Made by a program: the position numbers and the translations under genes. A model generated the notes under the pieces. It was given only the letters and a program-made list of their open reading frames with translations, made no database searches and had not been told where the DNA came from. Positions 9,001 through 15,436 of a stretch of DNA of 42,863 nucleotides are shown here, in pieces (the first letter of the stretch is position 1; every line of letters starts with the position of its first letter). The DNA is from Lentisphaerota bacterium (GTDB taxonomy: Bacteria; Verrucomicrobiota; Lentisphaeria; Victivallales; Victivallaceae): the NCBI GenBank assembly GCA_015061695.1, contig SUWA01000010.1, positions 1-42,863 on the forward strand. The letters are read 5' to 3'.

Positions 9001-11367
9001 TTCGTCAGTACGGACCCGGCCGGTGGTGCTGACCACAGTATCGGCATTGTTGACAATCAGGTGATAGGTTTTCAGAGTACCGTCCACATTCACATCGGCA
9101 ACATAACCATCGGTGCGCAGGTAATCGGTGTAATACCAATCCTGAGTATCTTTGTGCATAATGGTATTGGTGATAGTTTTGTCGATAACGACTTCTGCGC
9201 CTTCCTTGACCGTGATCACGCTCTTGGCGGCGGCGGCAGTTGCCATGACTTTATCATCAATAGTGGTAAAGGCATTGACGCCCAGAGTCAACTCGCCGAC
9301 GTTATCAGCAGTAAAGCGGTTGTCGATGTAGATCTTGCTGACATCCACTGCTTCGCCCACGATGGCACCATTGTTGTAAGTGGCAAATCTGCCGTCGGCC
9401 ACCACATTTACAGTACCTTCGGTCCTGGCCAGCAGATCAGCGACTTCGTTATCTTTGCTGTTGAAAGCGTAGATCATGACCCGGCCGGCTTCGTTAGCGG
9501 CATTGGTCGTGCCGTTCTTGTTGACCAGCAATTCGGTCTGCAGCATGGCCGCATCGGTCAAATTGAATTGGCAGTTGAAAGCTTTCCACTGGGTGCCGCC
9601 GGCATTGCGCTGCCACAGCACGCCCCATTTGGCCTGATCGGCGGCGACTTCAGTCAATGCTGAATCGATATTGAAAGTGTTGTTGCCCAGAATAATCGCA
9701 TTGTCGTTGGAACGGATGCAGTAGAAACTGTCGCCCACATTGGCATCGGTCAGAGTATTGTTGAAAACACTGTTCATAACCGTAACACTGTTGCCGCTCT
9801 GGATGTTCACCCGGGATTCATTGAAAGTACAGCCATCGATCAACATATTGGTACCGAAACTACCAGCTGACTGGATTGCCGCATTTTCAAAGGTGGTGCC
9901 GGTGATAGTTGCGCCATTATCCACATTGGTTCCGGAAATGCCGTATTCGCCATAGCCCACAACTTTGCAGTTGATCATGGCAAAATCGTTGCACTGCTGA
10001 ATATCAATGGAGTGCTTGGCATCAGCGGCCTGATCGAAGGTGATATTTTCAAAAGTTACATCGGCATTCCATTTCTTGCTGCCGACGCGTTTTTCATAGT
10101 AACCAAGAGTGAAAAGACCGGTAAAGGTCACATCAGCACCTTCGGCGGCGACAAATTTGATATTACCTTTCTGTTCCATGGTTCGGGCATCGAGGGTAAT
10201 ATCTTCATTATAAGTACCACTTGCCACCGTAATGGTGGTTGCTTCAGTGGCACTGGCAGCGTTCACCGCATCAGTGAGATTGGCAAAAGCGTTGGTGCCG
10301 ATGATGTAATTTTTGCCGTTGATGGCAACTATATCGCCATCATTGCCGGTCAGTGCCGCATCAACAGCGATGCTGGTGGCAGCTTCAATAAGTGTAACCG
10401 TGTTGGCACCGTCAGCAGGAGTATAGCCGGCAAATGCGCTGTTGCCTTCAGCAGAGGTAATAGTTATATTGTTGTCGGTAACGCTGACCGTATTGGTGCT
10501 TTCTGTAGCAATGTAGGTCAAATCCATACCGGTAGTCACATTGCTGATCGTGTTGTCTGCAATGGTAACACTATTGGCATTGGTGCAGGTGTTGTAGAAG
10601 TGGATACCCACCCCGGCACCGTCAACGGTATTGCCGGTAATAGTAATATCGGCTTCGTCATTCTGGACGTTGGCGATCATGATGCCGCGTTTGCCGACAT
10701 TGCTGATTTCGTTGCCGGTAATAGTGATCTCGACCGGAGCAGAGTTCTGGAAACCCATATCCATGTGGATAGCACTGCTGGTGCAGCCGTTGTTCACGAT
10801 GTTGTTGGATATATTGATGCTTTCGATCGCACCTTTGTCCCCCATGGTGACGGCATTGGCAGTTTTTTCGCTGCAGTTGAAAGTACAACCGGTAATGGTC
10901 ACAGATTTAATACCGTCGCCTGCGGCACTGCGGGACATCTTGACCCCGACATTCTGCACGCTGTCGGGAGTAGTGGAAAAGTCAAAAACACAATCCTGTA
11001 CGGTAATGTCACTGATGGCGCGGCTGTTCTGCCAGACACCGGAGTAGTGCCAGTCACCGCTATTGTAGGTCTGCGGCTTGATGGTAAGCCCCTGTACAGT
11101 CATATAATCAGTAGCAGCATCGCTGTAGCTTGAACCGAGTTCGACGTGGTCAACAATGACTTCGGCACCGTCGGCAGCCTTAACGGTCAGAGTTTTGGTT
11201 ATTACGATCGCGCCTTCGCTGATGTAATTGCCAGCTGCAACTTCAACGGTGTCTCCAGCCGCAGCTGCAGCAATAGCATCATTGATCGAACTGAAGGCAT
11301 CAGTCCCCCAGGTTTTGCCATCACAGGATTCTGCGGTCCAACTTGCGTTAACGTACAAAGTAGCCAT
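1..11367 (-). CDS. giant beta-helix/beta-strand repeat surface-type protein, 3' end beyond window
   Basis: A single frame is open from the ATG at 11367 to the window edge: no TTA, CTA or TCA occurs in the reverse register in any of the 3,789 triplets. The start is set by AAGGA at 11376-11380, 8 nt upstream. The protein begins MATLYVNASWT, with no signal peptide or membrane segment. The first ~330 residues look like a right-handed parallel beta-helix (runs such as ITGNTVDGAGVG, ITGCTF, IADNTISNV). The rest is Thr/Asn/Gly/Ala-rich strand repeats (TIDNATL, ITVDGSGF, LTLNNS). Headers of the type YVNADF...NAFTSLxDAV recur eight times; the last visible ~230 residues switch to 30-34-residue GGTF repeats. 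Families of this shape are usually extracellular adhesins or autotransporter-like passengers. Lack of an N-terminal signal would fit type I secretion with a C-terminal signal, but the C-terminus is not visible. Function is inferred only. Confidence 0.93.
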   Translation of the reverse strand, partial: MATLYVNASWTAESCDGKTWGTDAFSSINDAIAAAAAGDTVEVAAGNYISEGAIVITKTLTVKAADGAEVIVDHVELGSSYSDAATDYMTVQGLTIKPQTYNSGDWHYSGVWQNSRAISDITVQDCVFDFSTTPDSVQNVGVKMSRSAAGDGIKSVTITGCTFNCSEKTANAVTMGDKGAIESINISNNIVNNGCTSSAIHMDMGFQNSAPVEITITGNEISNVGKRGIMIANVQNDEADITITGNTVDGAGVGIHFYNTCTNANSVTIADNTISNVTTGMDLTYIATESTNTVSVTDNNITITSAEGNSAFAGYTPADGANTVTLIEAATSIAVDAALTGNDGDIVAINGKNYIIGTNAFANLTDAVNAASATEATTITVASGTYNEDITLDARTMEQKGNIKFVAAEGADVTFTGLFTLGYYEKRVGSKKWNADVTFENITFDQAADAKHSIDIQQCNDFAMINCKVVGYGEYGISGTNVDNGATITGTTFENAAIQSAGSFGTNMLIDGCTFNESRVNIQSGNSVTVMNSVFNNTLTDANVGDSFYCIRSNDNAIILGNNTFNIDSALTEVAADQAKWGVLWQRNAGGTQWKAFNCQFNLTDAAMLQTELLVNKNGTTNAANEAGRVMIYAFNSKDNEVADLLARTEGTVNVVADGRFATYNNGAIVGEAVDVSKIYIDNRFTADNVGELTLGVNAFTTIDDKVMATAAAAKSVITVKEGAEVVIDKTITNTIMHKDTQDWYYTDYLRTDGYVADVNVDGTLKTYHLIVNNADTVVSTTGRVRTDEDLRIVGGTLTVNGNRNGETADELYTGSWGNDIEWTDATQVKVSYFKVVYGAEAVLNNTNVVVWAQSVDVGAYWTATADNPSTGKLTLNNSYMVVGDWNTITVGENSVLNLTNNSTIQADNDANSNFLAKMVLNGTLNLDADSRLALGSMTIGENGMINIDAAGLTGTQKLIDLSGTASLEGKVNLTNAEGITAIYGADGDVTLTDADLSVLYVNADFTPALVEIAKLTMNVNAFTSMAAALKAVTSQTERIEVSTDITESIAAENTVVTLSKDLEIKGTGNAVSNVTMNDGGYKTLTFKAADGVSDIDVKFTNVNLVAPKTQVIFGGAEYAADGSVVNSSPVTAEIDGSSTVSAYVVAVEADSTVNVLEGGKFCSTGEVMNIKGTLNAAGNAVFNPASDALTAADRQIVAHYMWNYGTVALTDTYATIYSQLRLRDADAEFVADNALIELGKKVDGTWLSNPSANGVGWIKIDGGSMALTNNSKLLSNGATGRDGYGLTIAEGAELKIESGSYVEFSAGISNAGAITVDNATLKVGTLFAGAGTQPPATDLANSGTIEVSGESTLDIANLTGSTITALDGATLKDSTIASTGSVELVVGGSGVASTVTFEGDNKIAKIAAGDGDKIVVGKGASLELTGARSAFGGGAEWDIDGEIVDAKAVTAEEKAELKASLNLAQGLSVSETNGKESVMNVDNAYVTWGREVTTKNTNSANGKLTLNFTNSIVDGAGKIAINPTKAGYDAANAPEVEMNFKDSVVKINNYFTNNHAKGTVTIDNTNFTATAFGNVGEFSVTNGSVVNFALVNNGLNDWAGKGSLNAGTMTIDASSLNIVNKTATLEFYNVGSITLSNGASFTLNQFVNAQANDLTGSGNINTTFADMAGSITIDAASLLTVTGKFVNNSTITVDGSGFTGGFKKVIELSGTESLKGTIQEVNIGEGVRVIYGADGDVALTDADMSVLFVDAAFSGEFGADLGDGKIFGVNAFATLTDAVKAQTADTTAIEVASDVSEVLSGNTYSGNITAAEGKEVVIADSANSNYANVSGMTLGKGVTLDSKYFYLYGENTFNGNVKSSTTFYSSGKLTLTGNAEVYTTMSRYYAALEDGIYVVGSAAAGEGKNATVQYKSINYLGHYSGTFSVKDTAAEFGYILLNGSNDGDIQARLVLDNAKVSTIGGPNTQPGQVQMNDDAAIIATNDSVLDFRGPKDFGYLSMGANNSISLTDSEMYLGKEGQGTNTLAGKITLVNSTLNSLGKLSSTATITMDASSSIVATAITGGTITINAKGYTGDSIKLIDLDQNGKLTNVTLTNSGNNYYLTYGDDGDVTLTKAPEFIYVSSDYNSSTEGWGVTRFANYDSAVNFIKNNARKATMVIEKTITLSGNCFADSKESLGVDLTNTVIVKDGAVMGNAQSKWDMTYAVTIEGGGILQSARPSNAGIGNTHIKNKLTIGDGSDKQAKVLFINGKNGVTYKTMSIALLSGFNRSLTANNALIEVGDLGIQATASFTDTTLTIDGILAIKGTSLYKTTMTDTEVTIKGHNLMNENTYYSTVGTILATLTMDNSSIVVDDGNAETVAEKVWLGYTGNVAQTLTMTNGSSITVEKGAEVAVGNKVVMSDSSITAGNINAGATKAANSSFYFNQLEKGKVYYAVLYDAEGNELETIVRTSTSGSTFYPKFSVQPVGDYTAKCFKDEAKTELHQSKTYQFTAVGSLELTNSDLYAEKLTLAGNNVTMDIASTIGFASIEGGYITVSNLASYVDNAGVNDGNYKLFDYTGSGAMTEDDYKALLNNVWHDNYKVINNDLFLTDQDTNTIYVNAEWAGNEFGDTVGAGYLYGYNAAASLKEIGSMINTDGSDTIVKFESDIEAGSVAFNYGAGDITFTADKAVTIKQNAVADWDFVVGDVDSTITIGENVTFQIYENASGMYVYYGAGLKIEGTLTGGANWGCAYLAFGDHSVEATGTLSTGRVHMAWSTLTVNGDAASDRTDAHVDTNYLLVEDGVFTADNAIIKAGAVHDSNNGGLRYDASEFNINDSDFTANTVTLKHADTKFNVTGTGSLNIGTLTGTITLDEAELTASAINKGSVNFKGENTFAGDFKADYAYVGDWNNEEYDGSVDFGTAANVKVGGQMIIGYDTLVAGANNVVFGDVTGAETTDKTFVASDVSVRRDGTLTIANTTGENKISTMNVMGSVIVDNAKLSMQIGGTANGIMTVKNGAEVNIGGSSNSVVVLGKSAKGTLNVDNATVTVKRCGAGASYKVPADTFVIGYNGGIGELNVSNNGTFVAADYNGDKDGGQMNVQLNDGSVINAVSGGKVDIAGNVNNAGSVNVNGGAFSAGSMDLKALLTIDGLTAGAARDITVAIVKQGASSGTTVTVSVAANATSAAIYLDSFADGNYNLTIIDGGVATAAVALSNGKVNVEDGMLNVGAVNINKGAISVAGASDISGIFQNGKVDFADNAVLTSTNGAVFDNSYTFKNITFGNGSFTFNGLYADNAKLTSGADVAVTGTFALWDNDSAVIEAGATLTANSIYFNGGSIELSGKINTYNSDGGLILNGAGDTITVKAGAEINAAYVDAYKNSADSTVDVYGSVTIGHKVSDGSGKFTWNVYEGGSLTANKYGVVMGNADSAINLFGGTLTVGQMSNAGTLAMDVNSQVIFSGSFVNSGIITIDMSDVNNAIGNKLFDRAETGWTIDDYKSLIGSSWTSEMDKFLSVDADGDLIIRENAVAYVNGSYTDAGKNQFATHEEAVESGAGRIITLDGVIVDSGDYVSHEGAEAVVDGGTFNATISGAGITQADNKNWDDTEYDSSLVINDGIFNKMVIGANRVNGGNSEHVGNVDLTINGGTFNAIVTAGAVYVEKSVKGQAIVSGDINLTIAGGSFSKFIYGGNSASLAAYSSRTVVDGNINITVDASQAIEFTGTAAIVAGSYQSGVVEGNVSVKFTGNGSNLTMHDTFEVWGGCSADVYLDDADRTFQTQITGSRTFTFDAFTGDFAAKIRGFETLVIAG

Positions 11368-11429
11368 AGTTTTTTTCCTTCTATTGACTTGTTCGTTTTT
11401 TGTTTTTATTGTTCTATATTGTTAATTAT

Positions 11430-11457
11430 ATTATAATTTATTTTGATAAAAAGACAA
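11430..11457 (-). promoter_or_regulatory. sigma70-type promoter for the giant gene
   Basis: On the minus strand TTGTCT (11457-11452) and a perfect TATAAT (11435-11430) are separated by 16 nt. Transcription would start near 11423 and give a leader of about 56 nt ending in the AAGGA ribosome-binding site. The region is very AT-rich. The -35 box sits in the T-rich tail of the hairpin at 11461-11512. Confidence 0.65.
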
Positions 11458-11460
11458 GAA

Positions 11461-11512
11461 CAGCCCTGCGGCGATGCTTTTTAAGCATTACCCCAAGGCT
11501 GTTTTTGTTTTT
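11461..11512 (-). terminator. imperfect hairpin, possible bidirectional terminator
   Basis: CAGCC (11461-11465) pairs with GGCTG (11497-11501), and ATGCTT (11474-11479) pairs with AAGCAT (11483-11488) around a 3-nt loop; short pairs with mismatches lie between. A T-rich tract follows on the plus side (11502-11512) and a looser one on the minus side (below 11461). It lies downstream of the 115-aa minus-strand gene and just before the giant-gene promoter. It could therefore separate the two transcription units. Confidence 0.5.
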
Positions 11513-11543
11513 CTATCAAATTGGTCATAAGCATTTTACCGGA

Positions 11544-11891
11544 TCATAGCCTGAGAGCCATTATTGGCGGCGTCATCAGGCGGCACGACCTGCGGCGGAA
11601 ATTATCCCAACTCCGATCAAAACGCTGTTTGACCCGCCGGACAATCCGTTTAACACTCCCAAGCAATGAATCTGTTACCGAAATGGTCAGATCAAAGAGC
11701 TTGTCCGTTAAAAATTCCAGCGCACTGCCTTGAAAACTGCCCGGCAAAGTAAAATACCACTCGTGGCGGCATTCCGGAGTTTTGAGCGCAATAAAATCAT
11801 TGCAGACCGGCATAGCCCCGTTCAAAGAGAAGGCCCGCAAGTCCGCTTGCAGTTTATTGCAGATGAAAAAATTTTCCAAACTACCGCTCAT
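11544..11891 (-). CDS. hypothetical protein, 115 aa
   Basis: Not recognised. The frame begins MSGSLENFFICNKLQ and ends MTPPIMALRL. Codon choice matches neighbouring genes (many GCC, CCG, CAG, CTG), which favours a real gene over chance. The N-terminal half is mixed and fairly hydrophobic (around NGAMPVCNDFIALK, EWYFTLPG). Residues about 60-85 look amphipathic, followed by a basic stretch (KRIVRRVKQRFDRSW) and a short Arg-rich tail. There is no signal peptide and no clear Shine-Dalgarno. It lies 54 bp downstream of the 80-aa gene and upstream of the giant gene, all on one strand, so a role linked to the giant protein (chaperone, regulator or export factor) is possible but purely inferred from position. 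Confidence 0.6.
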   Translation of the reverse strand: MSGSLENFFICNKLQADLRAFSLNGAMPVCNDFIALKTPECRHEWYFTLPGSFQGSALEFLTDKLFDLTISVTDSLLGSVKRIVRRVKQRFDRSWDNFRRRSCRLMTPPIMALRL

Positions 11892-11945
11892 TATCCGTTA
11901 CCGAACCAAACTTGTTTCTGTGCGCAGGATCAACCCTGATTCGAT

Positions 11946-12188
11946 TTACTTGGCCGCTTCGTTCTTCTGCAGAACACCAGCTTCGACCAATTTATCGATC
12001 AGCTGCTGCATGCTGTTGTAGGCACCGAGGAAACCCTGCGGAGGCATGATGATGCGCAAGTTGGATTCCGGAACCGGAGCTTTGCCTTCTTCGGCAGGCT
12101 GCAGAGTCACGAAGTCAAAACGAACCATACCGCCGGCGAAGTGCACCTGGCCGATACCATCAGCGAAAATTTCTTTCTTGCAATCCAT
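11946..12188 (-). CDS. small conserved-looking protein, 80 aa
   Basis: The start chosen is the ATG at 12188 (MDCKKEIFADG), because a purine-rich AAAGGGCGG lies just upstream and the longer in-frame extension has unlike composition. The layout is strand (IGQVHFAGGMVRFDFVTLQP), acidic linker (AEEGKAPVP), strand (NLRIIMPPQGF), then a helix (MQQLIDKLVEAGVLQ). That order loosely recalls DUF3467-type small proteins (two strand blocks followed by a helix), but I cannot confirm membership. There is no signal peptide, so it is probably cytoplasmic. It heads the minus-strand run that leads through the 115-aa gene to the giant surface-type gene. Confidence 0.75.
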   Translation of the reverse strand: MDCKKEIFADGIGQVHFAGGMVRFDFVTLQPAEEGKAPVPESNLRIIMPPQGFLGAYNSMQQLIDKLVEAGVLQKNEAAK

Positions 12189-12243
12189 AATAGAACCGCC
12201 CTTTCTGTAGTTTTTCTGCGGAAGAAACCATTCCCCCCGCCAT

Positions 12244-12257
12244 GTCATAAAAATGAC
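12244..12257. promoter_or_regulatory. 14-bp dyad upstream of the 80-aa gene
   Basis: GTCAT at 12244-12248 and ATGAC at 12253-12257 form a perfect 5-bp dyad around AAAA. It sits 56 bp upstream of the 80-aa start codon, a position that would suit an operator. It is short enough to be chance. Confidence 0.25.
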
Positions 12258-12374
12258 TTGAACAACATTAACCCCCATTTTATGAAATTGCAAATTTTAA
12301 TTTCATATTTATTAAAAAAAAATCTCATTTTTTTATGCAGCGCACAGTTTTAACAGTTTTATTCAGCATATCGT

Positions 12375-12402
12375 TTGTAAAAAATTCATACCGTGGTATA
12401 TT
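12375..12402 (+). promoter_or_regulatory. promoter for the BASS-MFS transporter pair
   Basis: TTGTAA (12375-12380) and TATATT (12397-12402) are spaced 16 nt apart; an overlapping TATTAT at 12399-12404 gives 18 nt. The predicted start near 12410 leaves about 33 nt before the ATG at 12443. Confidence 0.5.
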
Positions 12403-12442
12403 ATCTTTGAAATCAAATACAAACAATGAATTGTACAAATAT

Positions 12443-13399
12443 ATGAGCAACTGGATCGTAAAAATCTTTCCGCTGTGCGCCGTGCTTATTTCAATTCTGG
12501 CCTACTTTTATCCGGGACTCTTTTCCGGATTTGATTTTATGATCGTGCCGCTACTTGGCATCATCATGCTGGGCATGGGTTCCACGCTCAACTTCGACGA
12601 TTTTGCCCGGGCGCTCAAACACCCCGGGGCGGTGGTTCTGGGCATAGCTTTGCAGTTTCTGCTGATGCCGCTGCTGGCGTGGTGTATCGGCAAACTCCTG
12701 CAGCTGCCGCAGGAACAGTTCATCGGACTGGTCATGGTCGGAGCGGTCGCCGGAGGCACAGCCAGCAATGTCATAACCTATCTGGCCGGCGGCGATGTGG
12801 CGCTTTCCATAACCATGACGGCCTGTTCAACCGCAGCGGGGATCGTGCTTACCCCGCTGCTGAGCATGATCTATTTGCAGCAGACTATCGAAGTACCGGC
12901 CTGGAGCATGTTCAAAAGTATTCTGCTGATCGTGGCACTGCCGGTGATTTCCGGCTTGCTGATCAATAAGCTCTGCGGTCGGAGCAAATTTCTTTTAGAC
13001 CGGATCAGCCCGGTGATTTCAGCGGTGGGGATCGTGCTGGTGATCGGCATAATCATGTCGCTGAACGCTGCAACTTTGCAGCAAAGTGCCATGCGTACAC
13101 TTTTGGCCGTAATTCTGCACAACCTCTCCGGCATGGCGGCGGGATATACTCTGGCCCGCTTGAGCCGCTGCGAACACCGGATCGCTTTAACGATCGCCAT
13201 TGAAGTAGGCATGCAGAATTCCGGTTTGGCGGCAGCTTTATCCAAACAGTTTTTCAGCACCGCTGCGGCACTGCCGGGGGCATTGTTCAGCGTGTGGCAC
13301 AATATATCCGGAGCGCTGTTCGCTGCCTGGTGTTGTCACTCCACAGCAATCAAGCTCAAAACCGATTCCACCAACCATTCATCCCCAGATAAGGAGTAA
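12443..13399 (+). CDS. bile acid:sodium symporter (BASS) family transporter
   Basis: A 318-aa integral membrane protein of usual BASS length. BASS proteins couple Na+ uptake to transport of organic anions such as bile acids, pantoate or keto acids. Seen here: the crossover motif GGTASN (residues 104-109) and EVGMQNSG (254-261), which in characterised bacterial members supplies Na+-site ligands (Glu, Gln). Multiple hydrophobic helices span residues 5-300. The ATG at 12443 (MSNWIVKIFP) gives the expected N-terminus; no good Shine-Dalgarno precedes it, and the longer upstream extension is rich in Asn/Ser and unlikely. The stop overlaps the ribosome-binding site of the MFS gene 5 bp downstream, so the two are probably co-translated. 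The substrate cannot be read from sequence. Confidence 0.88.
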   Translation: MSNWIVKIFPLCAVLISILAYFYPGLFSGFDFMIVPLLGIIMLGMGSTLNFDDFARALKHPGAVVLGIALQFLLMPLLAWCIGKLLQLPQEQFIGLVMVGAVAGGTASNVITYLAGGDVALSITMTACSTAAGIVLTPLLSMIYLQQTIEVPAWSMFKSILLIVALPVISGLLINKLCGRSKFLLDRISPVISAVGIVLVIGIIMSLNAATLQQSAMRTLLAVILHNLSGMAAGYTLARLSRCEHRIALTIAIEVGMQNSGLAAALSKQFFSTAAALPGALFSVWHNISGALFAAWCCHSTAIKLKTDSTNHSSPDKE

Positions 13400-13404
13400 G
13401 CTAT

Positions 13405-14631
13405 ATGCGCCACTGGAAATTGAATCTGGCTATGATGTGGTTTTCGCAGCTGCTGGTACTGACCGGCTTTGCGGCGGCCATACCGTTTATCCCGCTCTTT
13501 TTCAAACGCAACATCGGGATCGTGGATGAAGGTGAATGTGGGTTGTATGTATCGCTTTTTGCCTTTTTCGGAACTCTGGCGTATGCTATTTTCACGCCGA
13601 TCTGGGGGACGCTTTCCGACCGCTACGGAGTCAAGATCATGCTGCTGCGGGGAACATTTCTCACCGCATTCATCTTTCCATTCATGGGGTATGTGGAAAG
13701 TGCCTGGATGCTCATTTTTCTGCGTTTCCTGACCGCCGCCTGCGCCGGAACCACCGCCGCGGCACAGACTTTGATCGTCAAAAACACCCCCGATGACCGG
13801 CTGGGCTTTGCCTTGGGAATATTCAGCACCGCTTTCTGGTGCGGAGTCATGCTGGGCAATGTGGTCGGCGGCCTGGTGGTGCATTACTGGGGATTTGTCA
13901 GTGCGTTTTGGCTTTGCGGCATACTCTACTTCATCGGCGGTATATCGGTATTGTTCGCCCGGGAAGACTGCAAACCAACTCCTAAAACCATTCCCAAAAA
14001 ACAACCGCACAATTGGGGAAGCTCACTTATGCCGCACTTTACCATTGCCGTGTGGCTGACTTTGCTCATGTTCACCATCAACAGTTTTGTGCGCACCTTT
14101 GAAGGAAGCTATGTAGCGATGATCATCGAACAAATTGGCGGCGAAGATAAAGCGGCCTACTGGACGGGGATCATCAGCGCCTTTGTGTCGGCCGGTGCGT
14201 TGCTTTCCGGAGCCTTGTTCGGCTACCTTGCTGACCGGCTGAGTCCGGAAAAACTCATTCTGCCAGCCTTGATCGCCGCCGGGATATTGCTGCTGGTGCA
14301 GGCATTTGCCCAGTCGCTGCTGGTTTTCGGTGCCGCCCGGACATTGATGTTCATCACCGGCGGCGGGCTGGGGCCGGTCTATCAGAAAATTTTATCCAAT
14401 ATCACCCCCAAACGTAAGCGCGGACAGGTTTTCGGCTGGACAAGCACCTTTAACGGTATCGGCAACATGAGTTCATCGCTCTGCGCCGGCGGCCTGATCT
14501 ATTTTGTCGGCACCCGGGGAATATTTTTGATCGGAGCGATTTTAACTCTGCTGCTGGTGCCATTTATCCAGACAACGCTGAAAAAGGTTCTGGCCAGTAC
14601 GCCCAAACGAAAAATCACCGCAGAATCTTGA
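13405..14631 (+). CDS. MFS transporter, probable efflux type
   Basis: A 408-aa major facilitator with about 12 hydrophobic segments split by a cytoplasmic loop near residues 190-210. The loop 2-3 signature is visible as GTLSDRYG (residues about 65-72), with a matching GYLADRLS in the second half, as expected for two six-helix bundles. AAGGAG at 13392-13397 overlaps the stop codon of the preceding BASS gene, which fixes the ATG at 13405 and implies translational coupling. General organisation resembles drug-resistance or sugar-efflux MFS proteins of the MdtG/TetA type; the substrate is unknown. Confidence 0.88.
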   Translation: MRHWKLNLAMMWFSQLLVLTGFAAAIPFIPLFFKRNIGIVDEGECGLYVSLFAFFGTLAYAIFTPIWGTLSDRYGVKIMLLRGTFLTAFIFPFMGYVESAWMLIFLRFLTAACAGTTAAAQTLIVKNTPDDRLGFALGIFSTAFWCGVMLGNVVGGLVVHYWGFVSAFWLCGILYFIGGISVLFAREDCKPTPKTIPKKQPHNWGSSLMPHFTIAVWLTLLMFTINSFVRTFEGSYVAMIIEQIGGEDKAAYWTGIISAFVSAGALLSGALFGYLADRLSPEKLILPALIAAGILLLVQAFAQSLLVFGAARTLMFITGGGLGPVYQKILSNITPKRKRGQVFGWTSTFNGIGNMSSSLCAGGLIYFVGTRGIFLIGAILTLLLVPFIQTTLKKVLASTPKRKITAES

Positions 14632-14656
14632 CAAATTTACACTTGCAGGTTATAGT
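14628..14656 (+). promoter_or_regulatory. strong sigma70-type promoter overlapping the MFS stop codon
   Basis: Consensus TTGACA (14628-14633) with TATAGT (14651-14656) at the ideal 17-nt spacing. The -35 box contains the TGA stop of the MFS gene (14629-14631). It would start transcription near 14663, ahead of AAGGAG at 14683-14688 and the ATG at 14696. Confidence 0.75.
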
Positions 14657-14695
14657 ATCAAAAGTTATATATATTAAGTATAAGGAGAGCACACC

Positions 14696-15406
14696 ATGAA
14701 AAAATCTGTGAAACTGGCCATCATTCCGGCCCGCAGCGGTTCCAAGGGGTTGATCGACAAAAACATTCTGCCGCTGGCCGGCAAACCGTTGATTGCCTAC
14801 TCGATCGAAGCTGCCAGAAAATCCGGCATGTTTGATTTGGTTTTTGTATCCACTGATTCCGAAAAATACGCTCAAATCGCCCGGGAATACGGCGCCGATG
14901 TGCCGATCTTGCGCCCGGCAGCCATCGCCGGAGATACCGCCTCCAGCTGGAGCGCCGTCGATCATGCTTTGGACTACTACATGAATCAGCTCGGCTATGA
15001 TGTGGAAACCTTTATGCTTCTGCAGCCGACCTCGCCGCTGCGCACGGCCGAAGATATTATTGGCGCATTTAAGTACAAAGCCGAAAAATCCGCCAATGCC
15101 GTTGTTTCCGTCTGCAAGCCGGAACACGCTCCGGCCGGCACGCTGGCTTTGCCGGATGACCTTAACATGACAGTTTTCCACGAACATTTCAAAAATATGA
15201 TCGCCCGCCAGCAGCTGCCGCAGCAATACTACCGGCTCAACGGAGCAATGTACATGGCCGATACCGCCTACTATCTGCGGGCCAACGATATTTATCAGGA
15301 AAAGTGTTACGCCTACGAAATGCCCACTGAACGCTCATTTGATATTGACGGGATGGTGGACTTCATAATTTGCGAAACGCTGATAAAGCACTTTTCTCTA
15401 CAGTAA
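14696..15406 (+). CDS. acylneuraminate cytidylyltransferase family protein (NeuA-like)
   Basis: A 236-aa nucleotidyltransferase, usual length for CMP-sugar synthetases, which activate sialic acid, legionaminate or KDO-like sugars with CTP. Seen: the nucleotide-binding loop IPARSGSKG (residues 10-18) followed by KN (22-23), and LQPTSPLR (109-116), which is diagnostic of this family. VSTDSE (52-57) fits the usual third block. The ribosome-binding site AAGGAG at 14683-14688 fixes the start. Sialic, legionaminic or pseudaminic synthase genes are not next to it, so the activated sugar cannot be named; a small-molecule cytidylyl transfer linked to the nearby kinase is an alternative. Confidence 0.85.
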   Translation: MKKSVKLAIIPARSGSKGLIDKNILPLAGKPLIAYSIEAARKSGMFDLVFVSTDSEKYAQIAREYGADVPILRPAAIAGDTASSWSAVDHALDYYMNQLGYDVETFMLLQPTSPLRTAEDIIGAFKYKAEKSANAVVSVCKPEHAPAGTLALPDDLNMTVFHEHFKNMIARQQLPQQYYRLNGAMYMADTAYYLRANDIYQEKCYAYEMPTERSFDIDGMVDFIICETLIKHFSLQ

Positions 15407-15436
15407 AAAGCAATATTTTTTGACAGGAGTTTGATT

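Noticed and set aside
706-9663. Long plus-strand frames (706-2424, 4687-7224, 7768-9663 and shorter ones)
   Set aside because: They are in exact complementary register with the giant minus-strand gene. Their openness follows from its rare use of TTA, CTA and TCA codons. They lack family motifs, while the minus-strand protein shows coherent repeats and a ribosome-binding site.
13336-14010. 224-aa minus-strand frame over the MFS gene
   Set aside because: Antisense shadow; charged, low-complexity sequence without motifs.
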